Positions 34,934-44,608 of a DNA stretch of 64,000 nt are shown here, piece by piece. The notes beneath the pieces are model-generated. The model saw only the letters and a list, made by a program, of their open reading frames with translations, was not told the DNA's origin and did no database searches. Each line of letters begins with the position of its first letter. Position 1 is the first letter of the stretch. The position numbers were made by a program, and so were the translations under genes. This DNA is from Gracilibacillus alcaliphilus. Its GTDB lineage: Bacteria; Bacillota; Bacilli; Bacillales; Amphibacillaceae. The stretch covers positions 62,001-126,000 of the forward strand of contig NZ_JAFBFA010000010.1 in NCBI RefSeq assembly GCF_016909015.1, written 5' to 3'.

Positions 34934-35806
34934 ATGAAAAAACCATGGAAACAAGATTTAAAGGCAGTACCATTTCTCCTTCCGTTTTTTATCGCATATT
35001 TTACGTTCACTATTTTACCAATTTTTAAAGGTTTGGAAATGAGTTTATATGACTGGAACTTGGTCGGTAAATTAGATTTTGTCGGATTAGCTAACTATAC
35101 AGAAATGGTGATGGACAACAGATTCTGGCGTACGCTGGGAAACACGACATTGTTCGTAATATTAACTACACCAACAATGGTGATTTTAGCGCTTGTGTTA
35201 GCCTTATTAGCTAATTTGAATACAAAATTGAAAACATTTTTTCGAAGTTCGTTCTTTTTACCAAGTATTTTAAGTGTGTCGGTTATTTCTTTCTTGGCGA
35301 TATTTATGCTTCAGCCTTACAATGGTTTCATCAACAATATTATTCAATCGTTCGGTATTGAGGCAGAACCTTTTTGGATGGCCGATCCTGTCTTAGCTTG
35401 GGTTTCTATCGTAGTAGTGACATTGTGGTGGACGGTCGGCTTCAATATGATTTTATTTTTAGCTAGTTTGCAAGATATACCGGAGGCCTTATATGAGGCA
35501 AGTGAAATAGATGGTGCGACAAGGTGGGAACAATTTAAATATATTACGCTTCCACAATTAACACCTATTAGCAAAGTCATTTTATTACTGCAAGTTCTGG
35601 CTTCTTACAAAGTATTTGCCCAAATCTTGCTGATTACTGGCGGTGGACCTGGCGGGGCAACCAGGCCATTGATTCAATATATCTATGAAGCTGGTTTTAC
35701 ACAGAATAATTTAGGATATGCAGCTACCATGTCTTATGCCTTGTTTTTTATCTTGCTAATCCTTTCGATAATTCAACTTCGTTATCAAAGATCGGAGGAG
35801 AACTAA
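34934..35806 (+). CDS. Sugar ABC transporter permease (MalF type)
   Basis: A 290-residue permease with six TM segments. The EAA loop reads EALYEASEIDGATRWEQFKYITLPQL, which docks the ATPase. The ATG at 34934 follows GAGAGGGGTATAGG; an upstream in-frame start would add 11 residues. The next permease starts immediately after its stop codon. No ATPase gene is in the cluster, so a shared MsmX-like ATPase elsewhere probably drives it. Confidence 0.92.
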   Translation: MKKPWKQDLKAVPFLLPFFIAYFTFTILPIFKGLEMSLYDWNLVGKLDFVGLANYTEMVMDNRFWRTLGNTTLFVILTTPTMVILALVLALLANLNTKLKTFFRSSFFLPSILSVSVISFLAIFMLQPYNGFINNIIQSFGIEAEPFWMADPVLAWVSIVVVTLWWTVGFNMILFLASLQDIPEALYEASEIDGATRWEQFKYITLPQLTPISKVILLLQVLASYKVFAQILLITGGGPGGATRPLIQYIYEAGFTQNNLGYAATMSYALFFILLILSIIQLRYQRSEEN

Positions 35807-36652
35807 ATGAGTAATTCCAAGTTGCTGTTAAGAAACCGTGACCCTTATCGTGGATTAAAGGTAGCAATTGGTGTGCTAGTGTCGATTCTTTTTATCGTCC
35901 CCATTATCTGGATGTTATTTGTATCGATCAAGCCGAATGGATTTGCCACATCGAATCCGTTGGATTGGTTTGCACCGCCTTTTACCATAGCTAATTATAT
36001 TGATCTTATTTGGAACAGTATGATATTGCAGTGGGTATTGAATAGTTTTATTGTAGGAATTCTTACAACGGTTATTACATTAATTATTACGTCACTGGCT
36101 GCTTTTGCTATTTCACAGATGAAATTCCGCTTCAAACGGTTTATTTTTATCTTTTTCTTACTAGGATTAATGATACCGGGAGAAGCGACCATTATACCAT
36201 TATATGAGATTGTAAAAGCGATGAATATGATTGACACTTACGAGGGGTTGATTTTGCCGATGGTGGCCTCACCAATTGGTGTCATCATCCTGAAAAGTTT
36301 CTTTGACGGTGTTCCGAAGGAAGTGGTGGAAAGCGCAAGGATAGATGGCTGTTCCTATTTTAAGCTTTATTACAAAATTGTGCTCCCATTGGCTAAACCG
36401 GCATTGGCGGCTATCGGTATCTTTACCTTTATTGGTTCTTGGAACAATTTCTTATGGCCGTATCTGTCGATTCTTTCAGAGACACTGTATACTTTACCAG
36501 TAGGGTTACCTGTTTTTAACTCTGCTTATTCACAAGCCTATGTATTACCAATGACTGCCAATGCTATAGCATCATTACCAGTCATTGTTGCCTTTTTACT
36601 ATTTGAAAAGCAAATTGTAAAAGGAATAAGTTTTACAGGAATTAAGGGATAA
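35807..36652 (+). CDS. Sugar ABC transporter permease (MalG type)
   Basis: A 281-residue permease with six TM segments and the EAA loop VPKEVVESARIDGCSYFKLYYKIVLPL. It is the partner of the preceding permease. The ATG directly follows the TAA of that gene, with GGAGGAG overlapping its end. GH2 follows after 18 bp. Confidence 0.93.
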   Translation: MSNSKLLLRNRDPYRGLKVAIGVLVSILFIVPIIWMLFVSIKPNGFATSNPLDWFAPPFTIANYIDLIWNSMILQWVLNSFIVGILTTVITLIITSLAAFAISQMKFRFKRFIFIFFLLGLMIPGEATIIPLYEIVKAMNMIDTYEGLILPMVASPIGVIILKSFFDGVPKEVVESARIDGCSYFKLYYKIVLPLAKPALAAIGIFTFIGSWNNFLWPYLSILSETLYTLPVGLPVFNSAYSQAYVLPMTANAIASLPVIVAFLLFEKQIVKGISFTGIKG

Positions 36653-36670
36653 AAGGAGGAGCTATTCATT

Positions 36671-38434
36671 ATGACAAAACAAGAAGTATTTCAACGAACT
36701 GATTATCCAAGACCACAATTTCAAAGAGAAGATTGGATTAATTTAAATGGCTCTTGGGAATTTGCCTTTGATGATAAGAATCAAGGGGAAACACAACAAT
36801 GGTTTAAAGACAAAACCTTTGATCAACAGATTCAGGTGCCATTTACTTATGAAACAAAGGCCAGCGGTATTGGTGAAGAGACATTTCATCCTTATATCTG
36901 GTATAAACGTAATTTTGATATTCCAGAGCAAACAGATAAGAATGTCATTCTTCGTTTCCAAGCTTCTGATTATCTGACAAAGGTCTGGATTAATGAAAGC
37001 TATGTTGGAGAGCATCGAGGAGGAAATGCGGCCTTTTCATTTGATATTACCAATCAGGTCAAAACAGGTCAAACCAATCAAATCGTCGTCAAGGTAGAGG
37101 ACAGCGACAGCTGTTATCAACCACGCGGTAAGCAGCGCTGGATCAAAGAGAATTTTGGCTGCTGGTATGTACAAACCACAGGCATCTGGCAAACGGTCTG
37201 GATTGAATGTGTACCGAAACAACGTATAGAACATGTGAAGATGGAACCGAATATTGATACACATTCGATCTCCTTTACTTATCAATTAGCGGGTGAGGCA
37301 GGCGATGATTGGCGGATCGACAGTGTAATTTCCTTTGATGGTCAGCTGATAAAAAAAGCGTCTGTTTTCCCGCAGCGTAATCAAGCGAGACTGGAAGTAG
37401 ATGTATTGGCTGAATTCCATGAATGGAAATTGATGCTGTGGTCACCGGCACATCCTCATTTATATGACGTTACTTTCCAGCTTTATGTAGGAGATCAGCT
37501 GGTTGATGAGGTGGAATCCTATTTTGGTATGCGTAAAGTATCGATCAAGGATGGTCAAGTATTATTAAATAACATTCCTATTTATCAGAAACTATTATTA
37601 GATCAGGGGTATTGGCCGGAAAGTTCGATTACACCACCTTCTGAGGCAGCGATTATTGAGGATATTGATAAAACATTGGCAATGGGCTTTAATGGTGTCA
37701 GGAAGCATCAAAAGATTGAAGATGATCGCTTTATGTATTGGTGTGATAAGAAAGGTGTCCTTGTGTGGTCAGAAATGGCAGCTACTTATGAATACTCGGA
37801 TGAGGCAGTTGATAATTTCACCAGGGAATGGCTTGATATTGTCCAACAGCGGTTTAATCACCCGTCTATTATCACATGGGTGCCATTTAATGAATCGTGG
37901 GGTGTTGCGAATATTTTTACAGACAAGAAGCAACAGGCCTTTACAGAGGCGATCTATTATTTGACGAAGTCGATCGATGCGGAACGGCCGGTCATTGTAA
38001 ATGACGGATGGGAGCATACGATTTCCGATATTATCGCCTTACATGATTATGAGGAATTTGGTGAGGAATTTATCAAACGTTACCAAGAAAAGGAACAGAT
38101 ATTAGGCAACAAGATTCCGCATAATAATGGTAAATATGCCTTTGCAGAAGGTTATTCTTATCAAGGCCAGCCGGTGATATTAACCGAATACGGTGGAATT
38201 GCCTTTCAGCATGAAAGCGGCTGGGGTTATGGGAATCAAGTAAGCTCAGAAGAGGCATTTTTGAACCGATATCGTGACATTACCAATGCGATCAAAGCAA
38301 TTCCTTATATCTCTGGTTATTGCTATACACAAACTACTGATGTCCAGCAGGAAGTCAACGGTTTGCTGTATGAAAACCGTGAACCGAAAATAGCGATGGA
38401 GAAAATTAAAGAAGTGAATGATATCAAAAGGTAA
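36671..38434 (+). CDS. Glycoside hydrolase family 2 (beta-galactosidase/beta-glucuronidase-like)
   Basis: A 587-residue intracellular GH2 enzyme without signal peptide. It has a sugar-binding jelly roll (about 1-180), an immunoglobulin-like domain (about 180-285) and a TIM barrel. The acid/base Glu is in PFNESWG and the nucleophile Glu in LTEYGG. It lacks the long extra domains of LacZ. It presumably cuts the glycoside brought in by the ABC system. AAAGGAGGAG precedes the ATG. The exact substrate cannot be read from sequence. Confidence 0.9.
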   Translation: MTKQEVFQRTDYPRPQFQREDWINLNGSWEFAFDDKNQGETQQWFKDKTFDQQIQVPFTYETKASGIGEETFHPYIWYKRNFDIPEQTDKNVILRFQASDYLTKVWINESYVGEHRGGNAAFSFDITNQVKTGQTNQIVVKVEDSDSCYQPRGKQRWIKENFGCWYVQTTGIWQTVWIECVPKQRIEHVKMEPNIDTHSISFTYQLAGEAGDDWRIDSVISFDGQLIKKASVFPQRNQARLEVDVLAEFHEWKLMLWSPAHPHLYDVTFQLYVGDQLVDEVESYFGMRKVSIKDGQVLLNNIPIYQKLLLDQGYWPESSITPPSEAAIIEDIDKTLAMGFNGVRKHQKIEDDRFMYWCDKKGVLVWSEMAATYEYSDEAVDNFTREWLDIVQQRFNHPSIITWVPFNESWGVANIFTDKKQQAFTEAIYYLTKSIDAERPVIVNDGWEHTISDIIALHDYEEFGEEFIKRYQEKEQILGNKIPHNNGKYAFAEGYSYQGQPVILTEYGGIAFQHESGWGYGNQVSSEEAFLNRYRDITNAIKAIPYISGYCYTQTTDVQQEVNGLLYENREPKIAMEKIKEVNDIKR

Positions 38435-38456
38435 GTTTTGGTATATTCTATGAATG

Positions 38457-38495
38457 AAAAGCCTTGTATACTAATAATGTGTACAGGGCTTTTTG
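38457..38495 (+). terminator. Rho-independent terminator after the GH2 gene
   Basis: AAAAGCCTTGTATAC pairs with GTGTACAGGGCTTTT (one bulge), followed by a short T run. It ends the sugar operon. Confidence 0.85.
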
Positions 38496-38619
38496 TTATG
38501 GAGAGGTATTCTTTTTGCCAAACATTTTATATGAAAACTCTGATCCAAATTAGTAGGGCGACTCATGGGCAGCGATGTCTATCAGGATATATTGGTTTTG
38601 AACCCACTTGAAAAAAATT

Positions 38620-39454
38620 TAAAACTTTTCTGAGGCATATTTCGAATATACAGAGGAAGGGTGTGATGGCTTGCTTGCCCCTAATGGTGCGGGCAAAACA
38701 ACACTGATGAAAATGCTGGTTACATTAATGGAACCAACTACTGGCACAATTCTATATAATCAAAAAATGATCACCTCATTAGGTGAGTCCTATCGTGAGC
38801 AAATTGGCTATCTGCCGCAGCAATTTGGTTATTATAAACATTATTCGCCAAAGAAATATTTACGCTATTTGGCCGCATTAAAGGGAATGGACAAGCGGAT
38901 AGCGGATCAAAGGATTGACGAAGTATTACAAATGGTTGCCTTGACAGAGGTCAAACATAAAAAAATGCGGCAATTCGCTGGCGGGATGATCCAGCGGGTA
39001 GATATAGCTCAAGCATTGCTGGCAGATCCAAATATTCTGATTTTGGATGAACCAACAGCTGGATTAGATCCAAAAGAACGGGCGCGGTTTCGCCATCTGC
39101 TGGCAGATTTGTCTCGTGAGCGGATTATCATTATTTCTACACATATTGTCTCGGATATTGAGTCAGTTGCCAACCAAATTATTATGCTGAAAAATAAGCG
39201 AATCTTGCATAAAGCAGACCCAGCTTCGATTTGCAGTACATTGGATCAGAAAGTGTTTGAAACTGTATTGACCTGAACAATTAACAAGTTTTCGGAAACA
39301 ATATCTGACGATAGCTGAAAAACAGGAAAATGGTCAAATGCTGGTTCGTTTTATGGCAGACAGAGAGCCGGCAGCTGATTGGCAGCCTGTATCTCCGCAA
39401 TTGGAAGATGTCTTTCTTGTTTCTTATCCTGATGAGAGCCCAGAGGATGAATAA
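38620..39454 (+). pseudogene. ABC transporter ATPase, truncated and frameshifted
   Basis: From about 38662 the frame reads GLLAPNGAGKTTLMK (Walker A), then FAGGMIQRVDIAQALL (signature) and LILDEPTAGLD (Walker B). The first 30 or so residues of a normal ATPase are missing or scrambled, with a stop codon close upstream (38620). At 39274 the frame stops; the family C-terminus (EQLTSFRKQY... to SPQLEDVFLVSY) continues in another frame up to 39454. Both defects argue for a dead gene. It pairs with the broken permease that follows. The original was an ABC-2 type exporter, perhaps of an antimicrobial. Confidence 0.85.
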
Positions 39455-40219
39455 ATGGCTATTACTGGGTTAGAGATGAAGAAAGCATTATTTTCACCTG
39501 TAATGATTGGTTTGCTGCTGTTATGTTTAGCTGTCAATATATTAACAATTATGGATCAAGCTTATCAAAGGGATGATCTGAAAGTAGCTAATAAGATTGT
39601 CCAGCAATACGGAGTTCTTGTCCAAGAGGAGACACTAAAGGAGTTGGAGCAGGATGTAACAGACCAACTTCGGTTACTTGGCTATTCAGAGATCGAATCA
39701 TTGCTGGAAGAGCTGGCGGCCGGAGATGGTGAACAGGTCTCAGAAACGGACCAGCAGCGGCGTCATGAGACTGCTCTGCTTACTAATTACATCCAAGCGG
39801 GACGAGCGATGGAATCTGACTATTTAAGCATCTCTATCGCGGAATTACGTGATGAATTCCTGCAATCACATCAGCTGCCAAATTGGCTGGCTGATTATAT
39901 GACAGACCAATTTAATCGATGGCAGACACGTTATACAGAAATTGTGGAAACGAATGAATATAAGCAATGGTTTTTTCTCGGTAATTATCACATGCATAGT
40001 GAATTATTCCGAACATTGATCAAAACAATTGCTTTACAAGGAACTTTGCTTGTTACTTTATTGACTGTATTAATCGCTAATTATGAATATGATCATAAAA
40101 GCCAGCTGGTTATTTATGCATCTAAAAAAGGTCGGCATTTATTGTGGAATAAATTAGCTGCCAGCTTATTAGGCAGCTGCTTGCTTATGCTGATATTGTT
40201 TGGCTTATCCTTCCAATAA
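39455..40219 (+). pseudogene. ABC-2 type permease, C-terminally truncated
   Basis: A 254-residue fragment: one N-terminal TM segment, a long charged extracytoplasmic stretch (about 40-170), then two more TM segments and a stop shortly after LILFGLSFQ. Full permeases of this kind have further TM segments. It starts right after the stop of the ATPase remnant. The sequence after the stop belongs to something else, so a deletion probably removed the rest. Confidence 0.75.
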
Positions 40220-40221
40220 GG

Positions 40222-40407
40222 AACCTTATTTTTGGTCCCGCAAGCAAAGGGGCATCCCGCCTATACGATGCTGCTTTCGATTTCAAGAATGAAGTTACAG
40301 GGGTTTTTATAAACAAGGGCAAAGAAACTGCGATCATATTCTCGGAGCATGAGGCGACGGTGCTTAATCGACTGTATGATATTTACAAAAATGAGTTTCT
40401 CGATTAG
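40222..40407 (+). pseudogene. C-terminal fragment of an unrecognised protein
   Basis: A start-less frame of about 61 codons, ending at 40405-40407, reads like real protein (GASRLYDAAFDFKNEVTG, then IIFSEHEATVLNRLYDIYKN). It joins the broken permease without a gap. I do not recognise the family. It is best seen as the tail end of a deleted gene. Confidence 0.45.
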
Positions 40408-40483
40408 ATTTTAATTAAAATCTATTTGTAGGTTGCATAACATACTACGTATAGAAATCTTAAATGCAATAAAAATCAAGTTA

Positions 40484-40660
40484 ATGGGTGATGATTTGGG
40501 TACTTATTCTATCAAGCAAGTTACCGAGAAAACCGGATTAACCGATGATGCAATCCGTTATTATGAAAAGATCGGCCTGCTTCCTTATGTAAAAAGACAA
40601 CAAAATGGACATCGAATATACGATGAAGAAGATACAGAGATAATATTTAGGGAGAAATAA
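40484..40660 (+). pseudogene. MerR-type regulator, N-terminal fragment
   Basis: A 58-residue frame (MGDDLGTYSIKQ...) with a MerR winged helix: QVTEKTGLTDDAIRYYEKIGLL and QNGHRIYDEED. Normal MerR proteins continue with a dimerisation helix and effector domain of 60 or more residues. Here the frame stops inside a hairpin plus T tract (GGGAG/CTCCC, 40650-40674). It is therefore truncated, although a 58-residue DNA-binding peptide might still be made. Confidence 0.65.
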
Positions 40661-40674
40661 CTCCCTTTTTTTCT
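40650..40674 (+). terminator. Hairpin with T tract at the end of the MerR fragment
   Basis: AGGGAG, a 6-base loop AAATAA, CTCCCT, then a run of Ts. It overlaps the stop of the MerR fragment. Confidence 0.7.
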
Positions 40675-40786
40675 TCAAGATATAATTGTTTTGCCGTTTA
40701 ATAAATGTAGATTTCGGTATTATTAGGGTAAATGTATGGATATATTGCATATTGAGATATTTTTATTCAATAAATTCCTTTAAGCT

Positions 40787-41048
40787 TGTTCAACGGGTAG
40801 GTGTCAATGAAGGATTATTTGTTCTTTGTAGCGAATATAAGGAGTATAAACTCAAATAAGGTCGGAGAAAAATGGAGTAGGTTCATACCATTGGTCCCCA
40901 TTTATGCGAGTATGCAATTCAATTCTTTAAAAACAATAATGTTAAAGAATACAATCTTCGTGTGCCATTAGAATATTTTTCAAAGAAAGTATGGGGTATT
41001 AATCGATATAAAAACATTATGGGGTTTAAGGGTTCAGGAATTTTATAG
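40787..41048 (+). pseudogene. Degenerate open frame with two internal stops
   Basis: One frame reads protein-like text broken by TAA and TAG: VGVNEGLFVLCSEYKEYKLK, stop, GRRKME, stop, then VHTIGPHLCEYAIQFFKNNN and VPLEYFSKKVWGINRYKNIM, ending at a stop just before 41049. I do not recognise the family. The high A/T content and the broken frame fit a decayed gene. Confidence 0.4.
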
Positions 41049-41052
41049 AAAG

Positions 41053-42195
41053 ATGTTTAGGTACTATTCAATAATTGGCCAAAGTGTTGTTTATTTTTTT
41101 CTAATCATTAGTAGTATCTTTATCTATTATTTTAATTTATTTCTTCAGTGGATACCTCCTCAAATATCTGTTGAAGTAATCTTATCATTATTTATAACCT
41201 TTATTTTAATACAGCCAAAAGTTCGTACATTTATCAAAAGGGCAGATATAATCTTTTTGTTACCATTAGAAGTGAAATTGAAGTCGTATTTTATTAAATC
41301 ACTTGTATATAGTATTGTTATTGATGTAATTAAATCGCTTAGTTTAATTATCATTTTAATATCCCTATTTTTACACACAACGAATATAAGTCTTCCAATC
41401 TTCTTTGTTATAATGGGGATTGTTTCTTATAACATTTTAATGAAGTGGATTGAACAATGGTTAGAGAATCATGTACAACTTTTGTTACATAGGTTGAATA
41501 AGTTTTTTTCAATATATTTAATGTGTTATTTTTTGTTTAAAAATGGCTGGATTTTTGAACTTACTTTAATGAGTATAAATTTCGTCTATTTAATTTACTT
41601 TATAGGAAAAAAAAGAAATTTGAATTGGCAGTGGCTAATAGATGAAGAAGAAAGAGCCTTATTAAGAAATTTTAAATTTATTAACTTTTTCATGGATGTC
41701 CCTAATCTTAAACGTTCTTTTCGGAGTAGACGAATGTTCTCAATGATTCTGAAAAGGTGTATCCCATATAGTCAGAGTAGTACACTCATATATTTATACT
41801 CACACTTGTTTGTAAGATACAATGATTACTTTTACCTTTATTTAAGACTGACTGTAATTGGCATATTTGTTAATTATGCAATGCCAACAAGTGGGTGGGT
41901 TTTTAATCTCCTAATTCTATTTATGACAGGATTTCAAGTAATTCCCTTGCAATATGAGATGAAACAAACTATTTTACTTTATCCTGTTTCTAAATCCCAG
42001 AGAAAGGATTCTTTCTTAAAGTTTGTCTCGGTTATATTATATATACAATTTTTTATTCTATATTTCGCAATGTTCATCCATACTTCTACTTCAAAAATAT
42101 TCTCTCTTGTAATTGGAACTTTATTTGTTTATGTATTTGTAAACTTCTTTATATCAAAGAGGGTCAATGTCTCAGGTAGTGCATTTAACGAATAG
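41053..42195 (+). CDS. EcsB-like ABC transporter permease, probably N-terminally trimmed
   Basis: A 380-residue membrane protein with about eight to ten hydrophobic segments and the EcsB look (FFLLPLEVKLKSYF-like text and WIEQWLENHVQLLLH in the middle, IPLQYEMKQTILLYP near the end). EcsB of B. subtilis is about 408 residues; the first 15-30 residues seem to be missing and the ATG at 41053 has no good ribosome site. The EcsA ATPase partner is absent. The gene is A/T rich and sits among relics. It may be a stable remnant rather than a working transporter. Confidence 0.6.
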   Translation: MFRYYSIIGQSVVYFFLIISSIFIYYFNLFLQWIPPQISVEVILSLFITFILIQPKVRTFIKRADIIFLLPLEVKLKSYFIKSLVYSIVIDVIKSLSLIIILISLFLHTTNISLPIFFVIMGIVSYNILMKWIEQWLENHVQLLLHRLNKFFSIYLMCYFLFKNGWIFELTLMSINFVYLIYFIGKKRNLNWQWLIDEEERALLRNFKFINFFMDVPNLKRSFRSRRMFSMILKRCIPYSQSSTLIYLYSHLFVRYNDYFYLYLRLTVIGIFVNYAMPTSGWVFNLLILFMTGFQVIPLQYEMKQTILLYPVSKSQRKDSFLKFVSVILYIQFFILYFAMFIHTSTSKIFSLVIGTLFVYVFVNFFISKRVNVSGSAFNE

Positions 42196-42219
42196 CTCGG
42201 TATTCAACTAACATCTATC

Positions 42220-42624
42220 ATGCTGGTTCAAATTGATTCAAGTAATGTTATTTATAATCCTTTTCCATACATTTTTATCCATATAACAATTCCCAAAACG
42301 TTGATATTAATGGATTACGATGTATTCAATACACTTAGAGCTTACCTGTATATTTCTAAAAACCTTAAGATAAAGGATTGGATAGTCAAACACAAGCATA
42401 TTGAATACATATGTACCGTCTGTACGGGAGCTTATATTTTAGGCGAAACGGGATTGTTGGATGGAAAGAAAGCGACTACCCACCATTTAGCTTTAAAAAT
42501 ATTGCAAGAAAAGTATCCTGAAATTCGCGTGTTATCAGAACATAAAGTTGTACATGATGGTAATATCATATCGTCTGGCAGGGTATCTTCAGGAATTAAT
42601 ATGGCACTGTATCTTGTTGAGTGA
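42220..42624 (+). pseudogene. DJ-1/PfpI-family fragment
   Basis: A 134-codon frame whose second half has the DJ-1/PfpI nucleophile elbow (ICTVCTGAYILGETGLLDGKKATTHH) and the following ISSGRVSSGINMALYLVE. Such domains are found in glutamine-amidotransferase-like proteins and in AraC-type regulators. The first half is degraded and lacks the expected N-terminal strand-helix (DGFELLDxxGP). It ends without the final helices. Probably a relic in the decay zone. Confidence 0.65.
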
Positions 42625-43027
42625 ATTATGGGTAAATCTGTTGCTGAGAGCACAAGTAAAACTATTGAATTTATATAATAGTTTTTTTATTCACGTAAAT
42701 TCTTAGCTGTAAACTTGATCAATATTTTTTTATAAGTTCTTTTTAGAGATGAAATGATTTTTTGTACGTATTCAAAAACCTCATGTCCAATCCAGAAACT
42801 ATAATAAATGGATATGTTTGTGTGTGATTACGTTCCATTCGTATAAAGCTTTGGCCTCATACGAATGGGTCAAACCAAAAGGAAGATAAGAAAGCATGGC
42901 TAACATTTTGATAAGTCTCGGCTATTGATTAGTAGGGGACGTGTGAAATGACAGTCTTGGTTTATCAATCGACAAGACAAGGTACATCATCACTAGTTGG
43001 TGCCCTTTTTATTAAACCTATCATTCC
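42625..43027. other. Gene-free stretch with a long hairpin
   Basis: About 400 bases of A/T-rich DNA before the end of rnhC. The only clear structure is a perfect 10-bp inverted repeat CCATTCGTAT / ATACGAATGG (42835-42868, 14-base loop) and a weaker hairpin with T tract (GGTAC/GTGCC, about 42980-43010). No gene seen. Confidence 0.6.
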
Positions 43028-43963
43028 TTATTTCACCAACCGCAATGCTTTGTCTGTATTGGCAAAATGCATCTTTGCAATAGCATGTAAGCTTTCTAAG
43101 CCATTTTTTTTAATCAAGTAAGCGGCCGTTTCATCGACGCGGCTGGAAGCTCCTTTAGGAATAGTAATACCATATTGCCCTGATAATTGATCCATTGCTT
43201 TGACAAAACGAGAGCGTGCAATAATTGAAGCTGCTGCCACAGCTGTAGAATGGCTCTCTGCCTTAGTCATAAAATATGTCCCTTTGGCAAGTTGGAGATT
43301 TTCTTGCCGGATGTGTTTAATAAAGGAAACAGGCTGGCAGAATTGATCGATGATAATGCCCTTCACGTCTGCTGGGTTGATTTTATTCATCAGCTTATTA
43401 ATCGCATGCTGATGGAGCATGGCCTTCATCTTGCCTTGATTCCATCCCTTTTGCTGCAACTTGTTGTATTTGGTGTTGTCCAAGGTTAATAAGGTGTAAG
43501 GTATTTTTAATTGGACCAGCTCTTTGGCAAGGCGATCGATATTCTGATCGTTAATTGTTTTGGAATCGGTAATACCCATTGCTTGAAGTGGCTCCACCTT
43601 GTCTTCTGTCAGAAAGACCGCACTCACCGTAACTGGTCCGAAGTAATCTCCTGTACCAGCCTCGTCTGTTCCGATATGTGCTTGTTGAAAAAGGGCAGCA
43701 GGAGGTGCATAATCATGGTCATTCACTGTTTTTATTCTCGACTTTTCTGGCCTATTCACAGCAGTTTTTGCCCATTTGTCTGCCTCTGTCTGAGCCGCTT
43801 CTCCTTGAAACATAACTTTTCCTGATTTATAAGCTGTAATCGTTGTATTATTTTTTTTAGCCAGGAAAAGACTATTTGACGGAATTTTGATAATATATTC
43901 TTGATAGTAATTTTTTATCTTATGTATTTGATCCAATGAAAATTGCAGAACGATATTTGACAA
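43028..43963 (-). CDS. rnhC: Ribonuclease HIII
   Basis: A 311-residue RNase HIII that removes RNA from RNA:DNA hybrids. It has the N-terminal TBP-like domain (about 1-85) and the type 2 RNase H core with catalytic acids in HIGTDEAGTGDYFGP and GITDSKTIND, and a further Asp in GIIIDQF. The TTG start at 43963 follows AGGAAGAG. It is divergent from zapA-cvpA-polX-mutS2, the usual Bacillus arrangement. Confidence 0.96.
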   Translation of the reverse strand: MSNIVLQFSLDQIHKIKNYYQEYIIKIPSNSLFLAKKNNTTITAYKSGKVMFQGEAAQTEADKWAKTAVNRPEKSRIKTVNDHDYAPPAALFQQAHIGTDEAGTGDYFGPVTVSAVFLTEDKVEPLQAMGITDSKTINDQNIDRLAKELVQLKIPYTLLTLDNTKYNKLQQKGWNQGKMKAMLHQHAINKLMNKINPADVKGIIIDQFCQPVSFIKHIRQENLQLAKGTYFMTKAESHSTAVAAASIIARSRFVKAMDQLSGQYGITIPKGASSRVDETAAYLIKKNGLESLHAIAKMHFANTDKALRLVK

Positions 43964-44337
43964 GCAACTCTTCCTTCCTATATATGATTAGTAAAACCTA
44001 ACTGAAAATGATCAAGGTCATCTGCTTTTGTTATCCTGGTGATATAGGAAACGGACGCGATCAATCTTACTTTATTAATATGCCCATAAACCCCCATTTA
44101 AAGTTCCTGTAAGATCAAAGAAATGAGGTGGGGATAAGGGAAGTTGACACATTAGAAGTTTCATAAACCTCCTGGAAGGGAAAAAATTAGTAATGAAGGT
44201 TTCACTTATCGATGACATACTCATAGTATAACAGAGAATGTTATAGTGCGTGAACATCCTCTTATAGTCAAATAGTTTTCTAATTGCATGCTTCATGTTA
44301 ATATGGATCTTAAGGTAATTTTCACAGAGGAGGAATC
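43964..44337. other. Divergent promoter region between rnhC and zapA
   Basis: About 370 bases without a credible gene; a 73-codon minus-strand frame here lacks family features. For zapA, a TGTTAATAT extended -10 lies at about 44295-44303, with only a weak TTTTCT -35 upstream. Confidence 0.5.
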
Positions 44338-44601
44338 ATGGTGTCCCAATCAGATAAATCTCGGACTACCGTTGATATATATGGACGTTCTTATCATATA
44401 AAAGGTAATGAAAAGGCAGAACAAATCCGCCATGTTGCCAATCTTGTCGATGAGAAAATGCGTCAGATACATGAATTTAATAAATCATTAGATACAACCA
44501 ATTTAGCTGTTTTAACGGCAGTTAATACAATGAACGATTACATAAAACTGCAGGCGGAATTTGAAGCCTTGCAATCATTACTAGACGAGAAAGAGGAATA
44601 A
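44338..44601 (+). CDS. zapA: Cell division protein ZapA
   Basis: An 87-residue FtsZ-bundling protein. The N-terminal part (TTVDIYGRSYHIKGNEKAEQIRHVANLVDEKM) is the ZapA core and the C-terminus is a coiled coil. It stabilises the Z ring. GAGGAGG precedes the ATG. cvpA follows after 7 bp. Confidence 0.93.
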   Translation: MVSQSDKSRTTVDIYGRSYHIKGNEKAEQIRHVANLVDEKMRQIHEFNKSLDTTNLAVLTAVNTMNDYIKLQAEFEALQSLLDEKEE

Positions 44602-44608
44602 AGTTGAC

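Noticed and set aside
40484..40660. MerR fragment as a complete small regulator
   Set aside because: Known MerR proteins need a dimerisation helix after the winged helix; here the frame stops first. It is kept as a fragment.
44075..44296. 73-codon minus-strand frame between rnhC and zapA
   Set aside because: No ribosome site, odd composition, and it covers the zapA promoter region.
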